Source: an uncultured Arsenicibacter sp. (GTDB taxonomy: Bacteria; Bacteroidota; Bacteroidia; Cytophagales; Spirosomataceae). From it: a stretch of DNA of 64,000 nt. The stretch is from positions 1 to 64,000 of the forward strand of contig NZ_CAMFHL010000002.1 in NCBI RefSeq assembly GCF_945952095.1, written 5' to 3'. Within the stretch, counting starts at the first letter, position 1. The number at the start of each line of letters is the position of its first letter. The notes beneath the pieces are model-generated. The model did not search any database, was not told the origin of the DNA, and saw only the letters and a list, made by a program, of their open reading frames with translations. The translations under genes were made by a program, and so were the position numbers. This document shows positions 36,621 to 44,835 of this stretch, piece by piece.

Positions 36621-37721
36621 ATGAAAATTACCGCGATTTCGCTTTATCGGTACGATATACCGCTGAAAGCACCGATCACCATTTCGTTGGGAACCATTGA
36701 CTCGGCCCGCAATATGCTGGTAGCCATACAAACCGACGAGGGCATAACCGGCTGGGGCGAAGGCTCGCCGTTCTGGATGATTGTCGGCGAAACACAGGCG
36801 TCGGGGCTGGCCGCTGCCCGCGACATGGCGAAACTGCTCGTCGGACGTGACCCGCTCGACATCGAAGGCTGTCTGGATGCCCTGATCCGCTACCTGCCCG
36901 GCCATCCGACAACCCGCTCGGCTTTCGACATGGCGCTGTATGACGTAGCGTCACAGGCGGCCGGCATGCCGTTATACCGGTTTCTGGGCGGGAGCAAACG
37001 CGAACTGGTGACCGACGAAACGATTTACATCAGTACGCCCGAACGCATGGCTGACGACGCACTGCGGATCAAGGCGAACGGGGGAGAAGCCGTTAAAATT
37101 AAGCTGGGCACCAACCGCCGCGATGATATCCGGCGGGTTGAAGCGATCCGGAAAGCCATCGGCGACGACATTCCGGTCCGGACCGATGCTAATCAGGGGT
37201 GGGATGTGGTCACTGCCTCGGCGGTGCTCAAAGCCATAGGCGACCTGAACGTCGAATACTGCGAGCAGCCCGTCCGCCGGCATGATATTCGGGGCCTGCG
37301 GCAGGTGCGGCAGGCTTCGCCCGTCCCGATCATGGCCGACGAATCGCTTTTCGACGCGGTCGATGCTATCCGGCTGGTCCGCGAAGAAGCCGTTGATTAC
37401 TTCAACATCAAGCTGTCGAAAAGCGGCGGTATTCTGGATGCGCTGCGGATCATCGGTATTGCCGAAGCCGCCGCAACCTGCTGCATGATCGGCTGTATGT
37501 CGGAGTCGCGGCTGGGCATTACGGCTAAGGCTCACCTTGCGTCTGCACGCCGGAATGTGACATTCTATGATCTGGACGCCCATTTCGAACATGCCATTGA
37601 CCCCGTCGTTGGCGGGGCAACCTACGCCGGCTACCATATTACTCTACCCGACGTGCCGGGACTTGGTGCTACCGTTGATGCCGCTTTCCTTGCCAATTGC
37701 GAAAAAGAAACGTTTGTTTAA
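36621..37721 (+). CDS. Enolase-superfamily enzyme, probable dipeptide epimerase
   Basis: 366 residues. Muconate-lactonizing subgroup: the KxK pair Lys159/Lys161 (VKIKLG), metal ligands Asp189 (TDANQGW), Glu near 214 (EYCEQPV) and Asp near 239 (MADES), and the second catalytic Lys near 263 (IKLSKSGG). These fit L-Ala-D/L-Glu (dipeptide) epimerases, which recycle murein peptides. N-succinyl amino acid racemase or muconate cycloisomerase cannot be excluded. The start ATG follows the amidohydrolase stop by 39 bp. Confidence 0.88.
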   Translation: MKITAISLYRYDIPLKAPITISLGTIDSARNMLVAIQTDEGITGWGEGSPFWMIVGETQASGLAAARDMAKLLVGRDPLDIEGCLDALIRYLPGHPTTRSAFDMALYDVASQAAGMPLYRFLGGSKRELVTDETIYISTPERMADDALRIKANGGEAVKIKLGTNRRDDIRRVEAIRKAIGDDIPVRTDANQGWDVVTASAVLKAIGDLNVEYCEQPVRRHDIRGLRQVRQASPVPIMADESLFDAVDAIRLVREEAVDYFNIKLSKSGGILDALRIIGIAEAAATCCMIGCMSESRLGITAKAHLASARRNVTFYDLDAHFEHAIDPVVGGATYAGYHITLPDVPGLGATVDAAFLANCEKETFV

Positions 37722-37829
37722 ATGAATAATGTAACATGGGAAATGGATAATGTTGCCGGGTGACGAGCTGAAAAGCCGCAGGCGCATTATTCATTTGCCA
37801 TTGTTCATTCTACATTCTTTGTACCCATC
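37722..37829. repeat. AATGAATAATG-type imperfect inverted repeat
   Basis: The left side repeats ATGAATAATG and ATGGATAATG; the right side carries CATTATTCATTTG, CCATTGTTCATT and CTACATTC. It fills the whole gap between the epimerase and GNAT genes. A related sequence lies at 49978-50054. Confidence 0.5.
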
Positions 37830-38387
37830 ATGGAGATTACACTTGCCCAAACCGAAACTGACTTACAGGGTATTCTGGCGTTGCAACAGAAAAACCTGAC
37901 CAAAAATTTACCGGCCGATATTCAGAGTCAGCAAGGCTTTGTAACGGTGGAGCACGATCCCGATGTGCTCCGGAAAATGAACGAAGCTGCTCCCCATGTG
38001 ATCGCCAAAGACGGCGATACGGTGGTAGGCTATGCCATTACGATGCTGCCGCAGTTCGGTGAATCCGTACCCGAACTGGTGCCGTTGTTTGAACGCCTGG
38101 ACTCGCTGGAATACAATGGCCGGTCGCTGGGTAGTCAGCGGTATTATGTTATGGGGCAGATTTGTGTCGGTGAGGGCTATCGGGGGCAGGGCATTTTTGA
38201 TAAGCTATATCAGTTTCACCGCGAAACGTACAGCGACCGGTTTGATGTGTTTGTCACTGATATTTCAGAGCGGAATACCCGCAGCCAGCGTGCACACGAG
38301 CGGGTTGGGTTCAGGCCCATCAGCCGTTTCTACGACAGCAACCTGAACGAAACCTGGATTATCGTGGTCTGGGACTGGACGCTGTAA
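37830..38387 (+). CDS. GNAT family N-acetyltransferase
   Basis: 185 residues. The acetyl-CoA loop is QICVGEGYRGQGIFDKLY (the Q/RxxGxG/A motif), and the C-terminal strand carries NTRSQRAHERVGFRPI. It opens with EITLAQTETDLQGILALQ. The acceptor is unknown. Its final Leu codon and TAA stop lie in the end of an inverted-repeat element shared with the convergent AAG gene. Confidence 0.9.
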   Translation: MEITLAQTETDLQGILALQQKNLTKNLPADIQSQQGFVTVEHDPDVLRKMNEAAPHVIAKDGDTVVGYAITMLPQFGESVPELVPLFERLDSLEYNGRSLGSQRYYVMGQICVGEGYRGQGIFDKLYQFHRETYSDRFDVFVTDISERNTRSQRAHERVGFRPISRFYDSNLNETWIIVVWDWTL

Positions 38388-38492
38388 AACGGAATGGTAT
38401 TCCGTTTGTTTGCTGACAGACTCATCGCTCGTGTGCTTATTGAGTGCTTGTGAAACGGAACACCATCGCGCGGTGACCGATCCGTTTTACAG
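38382..38492. repeat. 111-bp element with 12-bp terminal inverted repeats that encode both flanking stops
   Basis: CTGTAAAACGGA (38382-38393) and TCCGTTTTACAG (38481-38492) are exact complements. CTG TAA on each strand is the last codon and stop of a gene: GNAT on plus and AAG on minus. Just inside the left end, AAACGGAAT, GGT, ATTCCGTTT make a hairpin (38387-38407) that may terminate the plus transcript. Confidence 0.8.
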
Positions 38493-39128
38493 TTTACTTA
38501 CAAACCGGTTGCCTTTAACGTAATAGCGATAAGGCAGGTCAGCACCCTGGGTGATGCCGATGCGGGTGGTCGTAACCATGTCAAAACCGGTCAGGACGGG
38601 GCCACGGATGGCCAGCGTACCGGTTTCCAGCGACGAAAAGTTGTGGGCCGGCTGCTTAATACCCATGGCGATGACCAGCTTACCGGGGCCGTTACACAAA
38701 TCACGCAGCCCATTCCGCGTGGCCGGGTCGAACAGGCGGCCGGCGGCTTCGCTCCGGCGCATGGCCATCAGGTCAATGCCTTCGGTTGGTTGTAAGGCCC
38801 TGATCAGAACCGCCTCGCCAACTTCTTCAGGGCCTGTTACAACATTGAGGCAGTAATACATGCCATAAATCTGGTAGACATAAACCGTACCGGCCGGGCC
38901 GAACATGGCCGCATTCCGCTGCGTTTTCCGGCGATAGGCATGGCAGGCCGGATCACCGGTCAGATAGCCTTCCGTCTCAACAATAATACCGGCCGTTGTT
39001 CCTTCCGGACTTTCGTGGACAAGCTCATACCCCAGTAATCGCTGCGCCAGGGTGAGTGTGTCGTGTTGTTCGTAAAAAGAAATGGTGGCACGTTGCTGCG
39101 TGCCACCACCTGTTATCTGTTCTGTCAT
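38487..39128 (-). CDS. 3-methyladenine DNA glycosylase, AAG/MPG family
   Basis: 213 residues. Removes alkylated purines from DNA. Family motifs: LTLAQRLLGYELVH, IVETEGYLTGDPACHAYRRKTQRNAAMFGPAGTVYVYQIYGMYYCLNVV (quoted in part: GIIVETEGYL, MFGPAGTVYVYQIYG), then NGPGKLVIAMGI. GlyxTyr and Glu of the active site are present. The first ~10 codons contain a palindrome (39084-39107) translated as GGTQQRAT. Its stop codon lies in another repeat. It follows the yicC-like gene by eight bases and is probably co-transcribed. Confidence 0.92.
   Translation of the reverse strand: MTEQITGGGTQQRATISFYEQHDTLTLAQRLLGYELVHESPEGTTAGIIVETEGYLTGDPACHAYRRKTQRNAAMFGPAGTVYVYQIYGMYYCLNVVTGPEEVGEAVLIRALQPTEGIDLMAMRRSEAAGRLFDPATRNGLRDLCNGPGKLVIAMGIKQPAHNFSSLETGTLAIRGPVLTGFDMVTTTRIGITQGADLPYRYYVKGNRFVSKL
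39084..39107. repeat. GGTGGCACG palindrome inside the AAG gene
   Basis: GGTGGCACG (39084-39092), TTGCTG, CGTGCCACC (39099-39107): a perfect 9-bp stem, read as codons 7-14 of the glycosylase. Same core as the intergenic element at 35305-35367. Confidence 0.65.
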
Positions 39129-39136
39129 GAATGAAG

Positions 39137-40027
39137 TTAAATTACATTCATGGTCTGTTCCTTGATTTTTTCGAGCTCATCTTTCATCTGTACCACAAAC
39201 CGCTGAATCACGGCATCATTGGCTTTCGAACCGATGGTGTTGATCTCGCGGCCGATTTCCTGCGAAATGAAATTCAGCTTTTTACCGTTGGCGTCTGTTG
39301 ACTCCAGTACTTCAAGGAAGTAAACCAGGTGATTGCGTAAGCGGACTTTCTCTTCCGAGATGTCGAACTTCTCGATATAGTAAACCAGTTCCTGCTCGAA
39401 ACGGTTTTGATCAAATTCTTCGTTGCCCAGCAGTTCGGTTACGGCAGCCCGCATCCGTTCCCGCACGGCCGGGATCCGCAGGACATCCTGCTGCTCAATG
39501 TCGGCCAGCCGGTTGCTGATGGTCTGAATGTATTCGCGCAGGGCAATCTCCAGGGTGGCACCTTCCTGCTGCCGGAATTCATTGCACCGTTGCAGGGCAA
39601 GTGTAAGCGACTCCTGAATCACCTGCCAGTCGTTGGCGTTCGCTTCCGGATCGGTCGTGGCTTCGGTAACGTAGGCATTTGGCTGTTGCAGGGCCATTTT
39701 CAGCACATCGGTGTCATTCACACTCATCAGCATCAGATTGGCCGTTTCCTTAATGTCGGCAACGTAGGCAGACACCAGCGGCCGGTTAATCGTCAGGCCC
39801 GGGCGCACATCAACGGTACGGGCAATGTTCAGATTCAGCTCTACCTTACCGCGCTCGAGCTGCTGGGTTACCCGGTTGCGGATCTCAATTTCCTTATCAG
39901 AAAAGCTTTTCGGTATCCGGCAGAAAATGTCGAGAAACTTCGAGTTCAGGGTTTTGATCTCGATGGTAACCGTCAGCCCGTTGGCTTCGACAGTGGCGCT
40001 GCCAAAGCCCGTCATTGATTTTAACAT
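39137..40027 (-). CDS. YicC/YloC family endoribonuclease
   Basis: 296 residues, full length. The N-terminus LKSMTGFGSATVEANGLTVTIEIKTLNSKFLDI and the C-terminal LNFISQEIGREINTIGSKANDA with VVQMKDELEKIKEQTMNV are family hallmarks. E. coli YicC cuts single-stranded RNA and affects RNA turnover. It lies between the pdxA and AAG genes on minus. In many bacteria yicC lies beside gmk, which is not seen here. Confidence 0.95.
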   Translation of the reverse strand: MLKSMTGFGSATVEANGLTVTIEIKTLNSKFLDIFCRIPKSFSDKEIEIRNRVTQQLERGKVELNLNIARTVDVRPGLTINRPLVSAYVADIKETANLMLMSVNDTDVLKMALQQPNAYVTEATTDPEANANDWQVIQESLTLALQRCNEFRQQEGATLEIALREYIQTISNRLADIEQQDVLRIPAVRERMRAAVTELLGNEEFDQNRFEQELVYYIEKFDISEEKVRLRNHLVYFLEVLESTDANGKKLNFISQEIGREINTIGSKANDAVIQRFVVQMKDELEKIKEQTMNVI

Positions 40028-40082
40028 ACGTAGTTTCGATTTACGATTTACAACGTGCGGGGTTCAGCCGCGAATCGTAAAT

Positions 40083-41891
40083 CTATTTTTCAATGGTTTG
40101 TTTCTGGAGTTTACTGGCCTCAAGCTCCTGATGCTCTTTCCGTTTACGGGCCACATCGCAGGCCAGATAAATCGCCTGGACCATCGACGTTTCGTCGGCA
40201 ATACCTTTACCGGCAATGTCGTAGGCCGTGCCATGATCGGGCGATGTACGGATAAACGGCAGACCGGCTGTAAAATTCACGCCTTCGTCGAAAGCAATGG
40301 TTTTAAACGGAATCAGCCCCTGGTCGTGGTACATAGCCAGCACGGCGTCGAATTTCTTGTAAGAACGGGTGCCAAAGAACCCGTCGGCGGCAAACGGGCC
40401 GTATACCAGCTGCCCTTTCTGGCGCAGGTCATTGATCAGCGGCCTGATAATCTCATTTTCTTCGTTGCCCAGCAACCCTTCTTCGCCGGCGTGCGGGTTG
40501 AGGCCGAGCACCGCAATTTTTGGTTTGGCAATGCCGAAATCAAGCTTGAGTGACTGCATCATCAGGCTGAGTTTCTGCTGGATTTTCTCCCGCGTAACGG
40601 CCTGCTTAACCTCGCCCAGCGGGATATGCCCCGTCACGACGCCAACGCGCAGGTAATCGCTCACGAGGAACATCAGGCTGTCTGCCGCTCCGGCTGCTTC
40701 GGCGAGGTATTCGGTATGGCCCGGAAACTTAAAGTCGTCAGACTGAATATTATATTTGTTAATCGGCGCCGTAATCAGCGCGTCAAGCTTACCGGCTTTC
40801 AGGTCTTCAACACCGCGCTGCAAACAGGCAAAGGCGGCCTGTCCGGCTTCCGGTGTCACTTTACCCGGCTGAATCTCCTGCGGAGGCTGTCCCGGCTGTG
40901 TGCCTGCCTGATCGCTCCAGCAGGTGATGACGTTAGTCAGTTTGTGGCTGGCCTGCCCGATGTGCTGGATGCCGTTCAGGTTCCAGTCCTTCAGATTCAG
41001 CACGTTGCGATACCGGTTCAGTACCCGCATGGAGCCATAAATAACCGGTGTACACAGCCGCTGCATCCGGTTGTGCTGTAAGGCTTTCAGGATAACTTCC
41101 GGGCCGATGCCGTTGTAATCGCCGAGGGAAATGCCGATAACCAGCCGCTCCTGATTGGCAGGCTGGTCTTTTGCCAGTACACTGGCCTGACGCTGCGACT
41201 CTACGTTTGGCATGTCGCGCAGCGATTGCAGCCCTTCTTCACGCTCCTGGTGACGGTCTTCCCGTGGCTGGCGATCGTTGGCAGGCTGACGGTCTTCCCG
41301 TGGCTGACGTTGCTGGCGGTCTTCGCGTGGTTGCCGGTCATCGGTAGGCTGGCGTTCTTCGCGGGCCTGTTTTTGCTGTTGGCGATCCTGCGGCAGGCGA
41401 TCCTGCGGCAGGCGCTCCTGCTGAACCGGTTTTTCAGCCCGTTCTTCAGCCACTACCCGTTCTTCGCGGGGCTGCTTTTGCTGTTGGCGCTCCTGCGGCA
41501 GGCGATCCTGCGGTTGGCGTTCGTCGGCAGGCTGACGATCTTCCCTTGGCTGACGTTGCTGACGGTCTTCCCGCGCCTGACCGTCCTTATTGCCATGCTG
41601 GCGCTGGTCGTTGTGATTACGGTGCCGGTCGTGCCGGTTGTTATGACCGCCTTCGCGCTGGCCGTTCTCACGCTGGTTATGCTCGCGGTTGCCGCCCTCA
41701 CGGTTGCTGTTTTCACGGTTGCCGTTCTCGCGCTGCCCATGCTGCCGCTGTCCTTCATTGCGTGGATTGCCTTCCCGCGAATGCCGTTGCTCATCGCCAC
41801 GGGGATTGCCCTGACGGGGTGTTTCGTTCCGTTGTCCGGCATCAGCAGGCCGTTCTCCCCGGTTATCTTTATTGTTTTGACGCTGTTCCAT
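40083..41891 (-). CDS. pdxA: 4-hydroxythreonine-4-phosphate dehydrogenase with long disordered N-terminus
   Basis: 602 residues from ATG 41891, against about 330-350 for PdxA. The catalytic part begins near residue 247 (RLVIGISLGDYNGIGPE). Its metal His residues are in FPGHTEYLAEAAG, LNPHAGEEG and AMYHDQGLIPFK; it oxidises 4-phosphohydroxy-threonine in vitamin B6 synthesis. The first ~245 residues are Arg/Gln/Glu/Asn-rich repeats, such as REDRQQRQPREDRQPA and GGNREHNQRENGQREGG. An in-frame ATG at 41213 (MPNVESQRQ) would give a 376-residue protein of usual size. The open frame without stops argues that the tail is coding; which start is used is open. Confidence 0.85.
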   Translation of the reverse strand: MEQRQNNKDNRGERPADAGQRNETPRQGNPRGDEQRHSREGNPRNEGQRQHGQRENGNRENSNREGGNREHNQRENGQREGGHNNRHDRHRNHNDQRQHGNKDGQAREDRQQRQPREDRQPADERQPQDRLPQERQQQKQPREERVVAEERAEKPVQQERLPQDRLPQDRQQQKQAREERQPTDDRQPREDRQQRQPREDRQPANDRQPREDRHQEREEGLQSLRDMPNVESQRQASVLAKDQPANQERLVIGISLGDYNGIGPEVILKALQHNRMQRLCTPVIYGSMRVLNRYRNVLNLKDWNLNGIQHIGQASHKLTNVITCWSDQAGTQPGQPPQEIQPGKVTPEAGQAAFACLQRGVEDLKAGKLDALITAPINKYNIQSDDFKFPGHTEYLAEAAGAADSLMFLVSDYLRVGVVTGHIPLGEVKQAVTREKIQQKLSLMMQSLKLDFGIAKPKIAVLGLNPHAGEEGLLGNEENEIIRPLINDLRQKGQLVYGPFAADGFFGTRSYKKFDAVLAMYHDQGLIPFKTIAFDEGVNFTAGLPFIRTSPDHGTAYDIAGKGIADETSMVQAIYLACDVARKRKEHQELEASKLQKQTIEK

Positions 41892-42058
41892 ACATAAATT
41901 CAGAAGCAATACAGGACTGCAAGCTCAGTCGGGAATAAATAAAGTATCGGCTTTGCCTGACCTCAATACGCCTTGCGGGAATTATTCATTCCGGTGTACC
42001 GTTCCAATAAAGTATACATCATTCATAAAATCCATTGCAAGTTACGAAAAGCGAACGG

Positions 42059-43018
42059 ATGTCCCAGAGTAAGCGTACCATTCTCATTGCTGATGACATG
42101 CACCCTTCTGTTTTTGCCATGCTCGATGGCGCGGGGTTTGCGTATGATTATCAACCTCAAATCACTCGTGCTGAACTACTGAATGCCCTTGCGGCCTATG
42201 ACGGACTATTTATCCGGAGTAAAACCCGTATTGATGAAGAGGTGCTCGAAAAGGCGCCGGCGCTGCAATTCATCGGGCGTGCGGGGGCGGGGCTGGACTT
42301 AATTGATTTAGCGGCAACCGGAAAACGGGATATTCAGGTGTTTCATGCCGGTGAGGGAAACCGCGATGCCGTTGGGGAGCAGGTAGTCGGAATGCTGCTG
42401 TGTCTGCTGGCAAATATTCTGAAAGCAGATCAGGAGGTGCGTCAGGGTATCTGGGATCGCGAAGGTAACCGTGGCTATGAACTGGGTAGTATGACTGTCG
42501 GCCTGATCGGATACGGCAACAACGGCCAGGCAACGGCCCGCCGCCTGAGCGGGTTTGGCTGTAAGGTACTGGCTTATGACAAATACAGGACTGACTACAG
42601 CGACGACTGGGCACAGGAAGCAACTATGGAGCAGATTATGGCCGAAGCCGATGTACTGAGCCTGCATATTCCGCTGACTGCCGAAACGAAGAATCTCATA
42701 AACGACGAATTCATAGGCCGCTTAGCCAAACCGTTTTATCTGATCAATGCCTCGCGCGGCGAGGTGGCATCTTTATCGGCCATTGTTCAGGGGCTCGAAA
42801 GCGGGAAACTGCGCGGAGCCTGTCTGGATGTGCTGGAAAATGAAAAACTGAGCAAACTGACGCCTGAGCAGCAAACCGCCTTTGATTACCTGCGCCAATC
42901 GCCGAAAACCGTTCTGACGCCGCATATCGCCGGCTGGACCCACGAAAGCTACGTCCGGATTAATGAGGTGCTGGTGCGGCAGTTGGTGGCAGTCAAAGGC
43001 GAAAGAGTGAAAGAGTGA
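42059..43018 (+). CDS. D-2-hydroxyacid dehydrogenase (phosphoglycerate dehydrogenase-like)
   Basis: 319 residues from ATG 42059. NAD-binding motif GLIGYGNNGQATARRL with Asp in LAYDKYR. Catalytic residues: Arg in INASRGEVA, Glu in VLENEKL, and His in LTPHIAGWTHES. Homologues are SerA-like or act on other 2-hydroxyacids; there is no ACT domain, so serine feedback is absent. Its last residues (GERVKE) and TGA stop are encoded by a GAAAGAGTG-family repeat, so the natural C-terminus may have been altered. Confidence 0.9.
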   Translation: MSQSKRTILIADDMHPSVFAMLDGAGFAYDYQPQITRAELLNALAAYDGLFIRSKTRIDEEVLEKAPALQFIGRAGAGLDLIDLAATGKRDIQVFHAGEGNRDAVGEQVVGMLLCLLANILKADQEVRQGIWDREGNRGYELGSMTVGLIGYGNNGQATARRLSGFGCKVLAYDKYRTDYSDDWAQEATMEQIMAEADVLSLHIPLTAETKNLINDEFIGRLAKPFYLINASRGEVASLSAIVQGLESGKLRGACLDVLENEKLSKLTPEQQTAFDYLRQSPKTVLTPHIAGWTHESYVRINEVLVRQLVAVKGERVKE

Positions 43019-43045
43019 AAAAGTGGTCCGCCGTGCGGTGAAAGT
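42997..43045. repeat. GAAAGAGTG-family repeat, partial, at the 2-hydroxyacid dehydrogenase 3' end
   Basis: GGCGAAAGAGTGAAAGAGTG and a following GAAAAAGTGG. The frame reads GERVKE and then stop, the same peptide as at the start of the insert in the RND pump. The right half seen in other copies is missing. Confidence 0.65.
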
Positions 43046-43082
43046 GCGATTGCCGTCGTTGATAACCTGTATACGTTCTCTC

Positions 43083-43925
43083 ATGGTCAAATACTTGCTT
43101 TTATTGCTTATGCCTGCATGGATGCAAGCACAGTCATTGCCGGCTAAACTAACGGCCTACCTGAACACGCTGCCCTCGTCGGTGACGGTTAGTCTGGCAG
43201 TGGAGTCGCTGACTGATCAAACGTCATTTTACCATAACGCCGACGACCGCAGCCCTTCGGCAAGCATTATCAAGCTACCGGTGATGGTGGAGGCCATGGA
43301 ACAGGTGAAAGCCGGAACCTTTGTCCTGACAGAAAAGCACCTGCTGACGGAAGCAGAGAAGGCCGGTGGCTCAGGCGTTTTGCAAACCTACGCGGCCGGC
43401 AGCCCTGTAACTAATCTGGAGCTGGTAACGCTGATGATGACGCACAGCGATAACACGGCAACTAATATCCTCATTCATACACTGGGCCGCGACGCCATCA
43501 ACCGCCGGATCAAGGCTATGGGCCTGCGACAGACACAGCTCAACCGGATTATGATGGACACCGCAGCTGTCCGGCGGGGCATCGAAAACTACGTAACTGC
43601 CCGCGAGATGAATACGTTGCTGACGGCAATTTACCGGCAGCAGGTGGCTACACCGGCTTTGTGCGGGCAAATGCTCGACATTCTGAAACAGAACACCGAC
43701 ACGTTGACGATTCCGCGCCTGATTCCCAAAACCGGTTCGGCAGGCCCTGTGGCCATCGCGCACAAAACCGGAACACTGGCTTATGTGCGGGGAGATGCCG
43801 GTATTGTGTATGCCCGCCGCCCGTTTGTGATGTCGGTGCTGGTGCGGGGAACAACCACGGAAAAAGCGGAGCAGATCATCGGCGAACTGGCCCTGCACTG
43901 CTTTACGCATTTCGACCGGCCATAA
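43083..43925 (+). CDS. Exported serine hydrolase, class A beta-lactamase-like
   Basis: 280 residues from ATG 43083 with signal peptide MVKYLLLLLMPAWMQAQ. Penicillin-binding fold motifs: SxxK at Ser61/Lys64 (SASIIKL), SDN at 122-124, KTG at 228-230. The omega loop reads RIMMDTAAVRRGIENYVTARE; the Glu-x-x-x-Asn pair of true class A enzymes is not evident. So it may be a weak beta-lactamase or a different serine hydrolase. The gene begins 64 bp after the dehydrogenase stop. Confidence 0.85.
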   Translation: MVKYLLLLLMPAWMQAQSLPAKLTAYLNTLPSSVTVSLAVESLTDQTSFYHNADDRSPSASIIKLPVMVEAMEQVKAGTFVLTEKHLLTEAEKAGGSGVLQTYAAGSPVTNLELVTLMMTHSDNTATNILIHTLGRDAINRRIKAMGLRQTQLNRIMMDTAAVRRGIENYVTAREMNTLLTAIYRQQVATPALCGQMLDILKQNTDTLTIPRLIPKTGSAGPVAIAHKTGTLAYVRGDAGIVYARRPFVMSVLVRGTTTEKAEQIIGELALHCFTHFDRP

Positions 43926-43928
43926 AAA

Positions 43929-43955
43929 ATTCCGGAAGCAGGCTGCTTCCGGAAT
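43929..43955. terminator. Bidirectional terminator between the serine hydrolase and lipocalin-like genes
   Basis: ATTCCGGAAGCA, GGC, TGCTTCCGGAAT: a perfect 12-bp stem. A-run before it makes a T-run for the minus-strand lipoprotein gene. Confidence 0.75.
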
Positions 43956-43985
43956 CGGATCAACTCAGTTATTGCGTGGATGTAA

Positions 43986-44510
43986 TCAGGCTTTTTTGAA
44001 GGCAATCGTGATGGTATAGGTACTGGTTTTACCCGATCCGTCTTCCATTTGCTCCTGGTATGACCAGTTCATGGTATTGCCGCTAAAGGTTGCCTTATAA
44101 ATTGTTTTGGCGCCGTCGCTGTCGGTCAGGGTTATCTGATCGCCGTTGAGTGCCCACCGGCCGCTGGTATCCAGACCTGTTGCTTCTTCCGGATCGAGGT
44201 CTCTGCATGACGTAGGGTTGTCGGCTGATATGGTGCCGTCGCCTTTGAATTTAACAGTCAGGTCAGTTAAGCAGGTGCTGCCGGAAAGCTCAACCAGTAA
44301 CGGCAGCATATCTGATATCGTTCCGAACGGCTCACCCAGATTGATGGCCGGATTTACCTTCATGGCTGTCATGTGCCAGTTGCCTTCGACCGGTGAGCTG
44401 CCGGGGTTAATTTCCGGCGCAGACTGCTTACAGCCAACGGCAAAAACGGTCATAACCAATGCCATCAGGACAAGAGAACGCAGACGATTGAATGAGAATA
44501 ATGTGTTCAT
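43986..44510 (-). CDS. Lipocalin-like lipoprotein (Lipocalin_4 type)
   Basis: 174 residues. The lipobox is AVGCKQ. The mature part has the pattern GNWHMTAM, TCLTDLTVKFKGDGTISA, SCRDLDPEE, GRWALNGDQITLTDSDG, as in the lipocalin-like Bacteroidota family. Two Cys in the beta sheet may form a disulfide. Function unknown; an envelope protein, probably binding a small ligand or stabilising the surface. Confidence 0.75.
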   Translation of the reverse strand: MNTLFSFNRLRSLVLMALVMTVFAVGCKQSAPEINPGSSPVEGNWHMTAMKVNPAINLGEPFGTISDMLPLLVELSGSTCLTDLTVKFKGDGTISADNPTSCRDLDPEEATGLDTSGRWALNGDQITLTDSDGAKTIYKATFSGNTMNWSYQEQMEDGSGKTSTYTITIAFKKA

Positions 44511-44835
44511 AGCTGTTATTTTTTGTTGTTTGACAGCTCAAAATTGGCCGATGGGCGGCGGGATTCCAGCCTGAACGTGTCTCATCTGCGGATTTAGGTT
44601 TATAAAATGGTGTTTTCAGGGCCTGAACCGCAAGAGGTATTAATTCGGGAATCAGAAGGAAAATGGCTGTTTTGTACAACATCAATCGGAGTTCATATCA
44701 GCTTACTTTTATCCGGTTTACTGTATTTTCATTAATTTTAATTCAGCTTTAGTCATTGAGCCATATTGAGTTCGCTAAAATCTTCTCAACTTTACGGGCT
44801 TTCTAACACATGAATAACAAGTTTCGAATCAACAA
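44511..44835. other. Intergenic region between divergent lipocalin-like and YbjQ genes
   Basis: 325 bp without a credible gene. AT-rich near the YbjQ end. Both promoters should be here, but I see no exact TAnnTTTG box; CAATTTTG (44541-44548, minus sense reading near the lipoprotein) is one base off. No strong hairpin. Confidence 0.3.

Noticed and set aside
41226..41897. Hydrophobic 223-residue frame opposite the PdxA tail, looking like a membrane protein
   Set aside because: It arises because the Arg/Gln/Glu repeats read backwards give Leu/Val/Phe codons. It contains no charge pattern or known motif and overlaps fully with pdxA.
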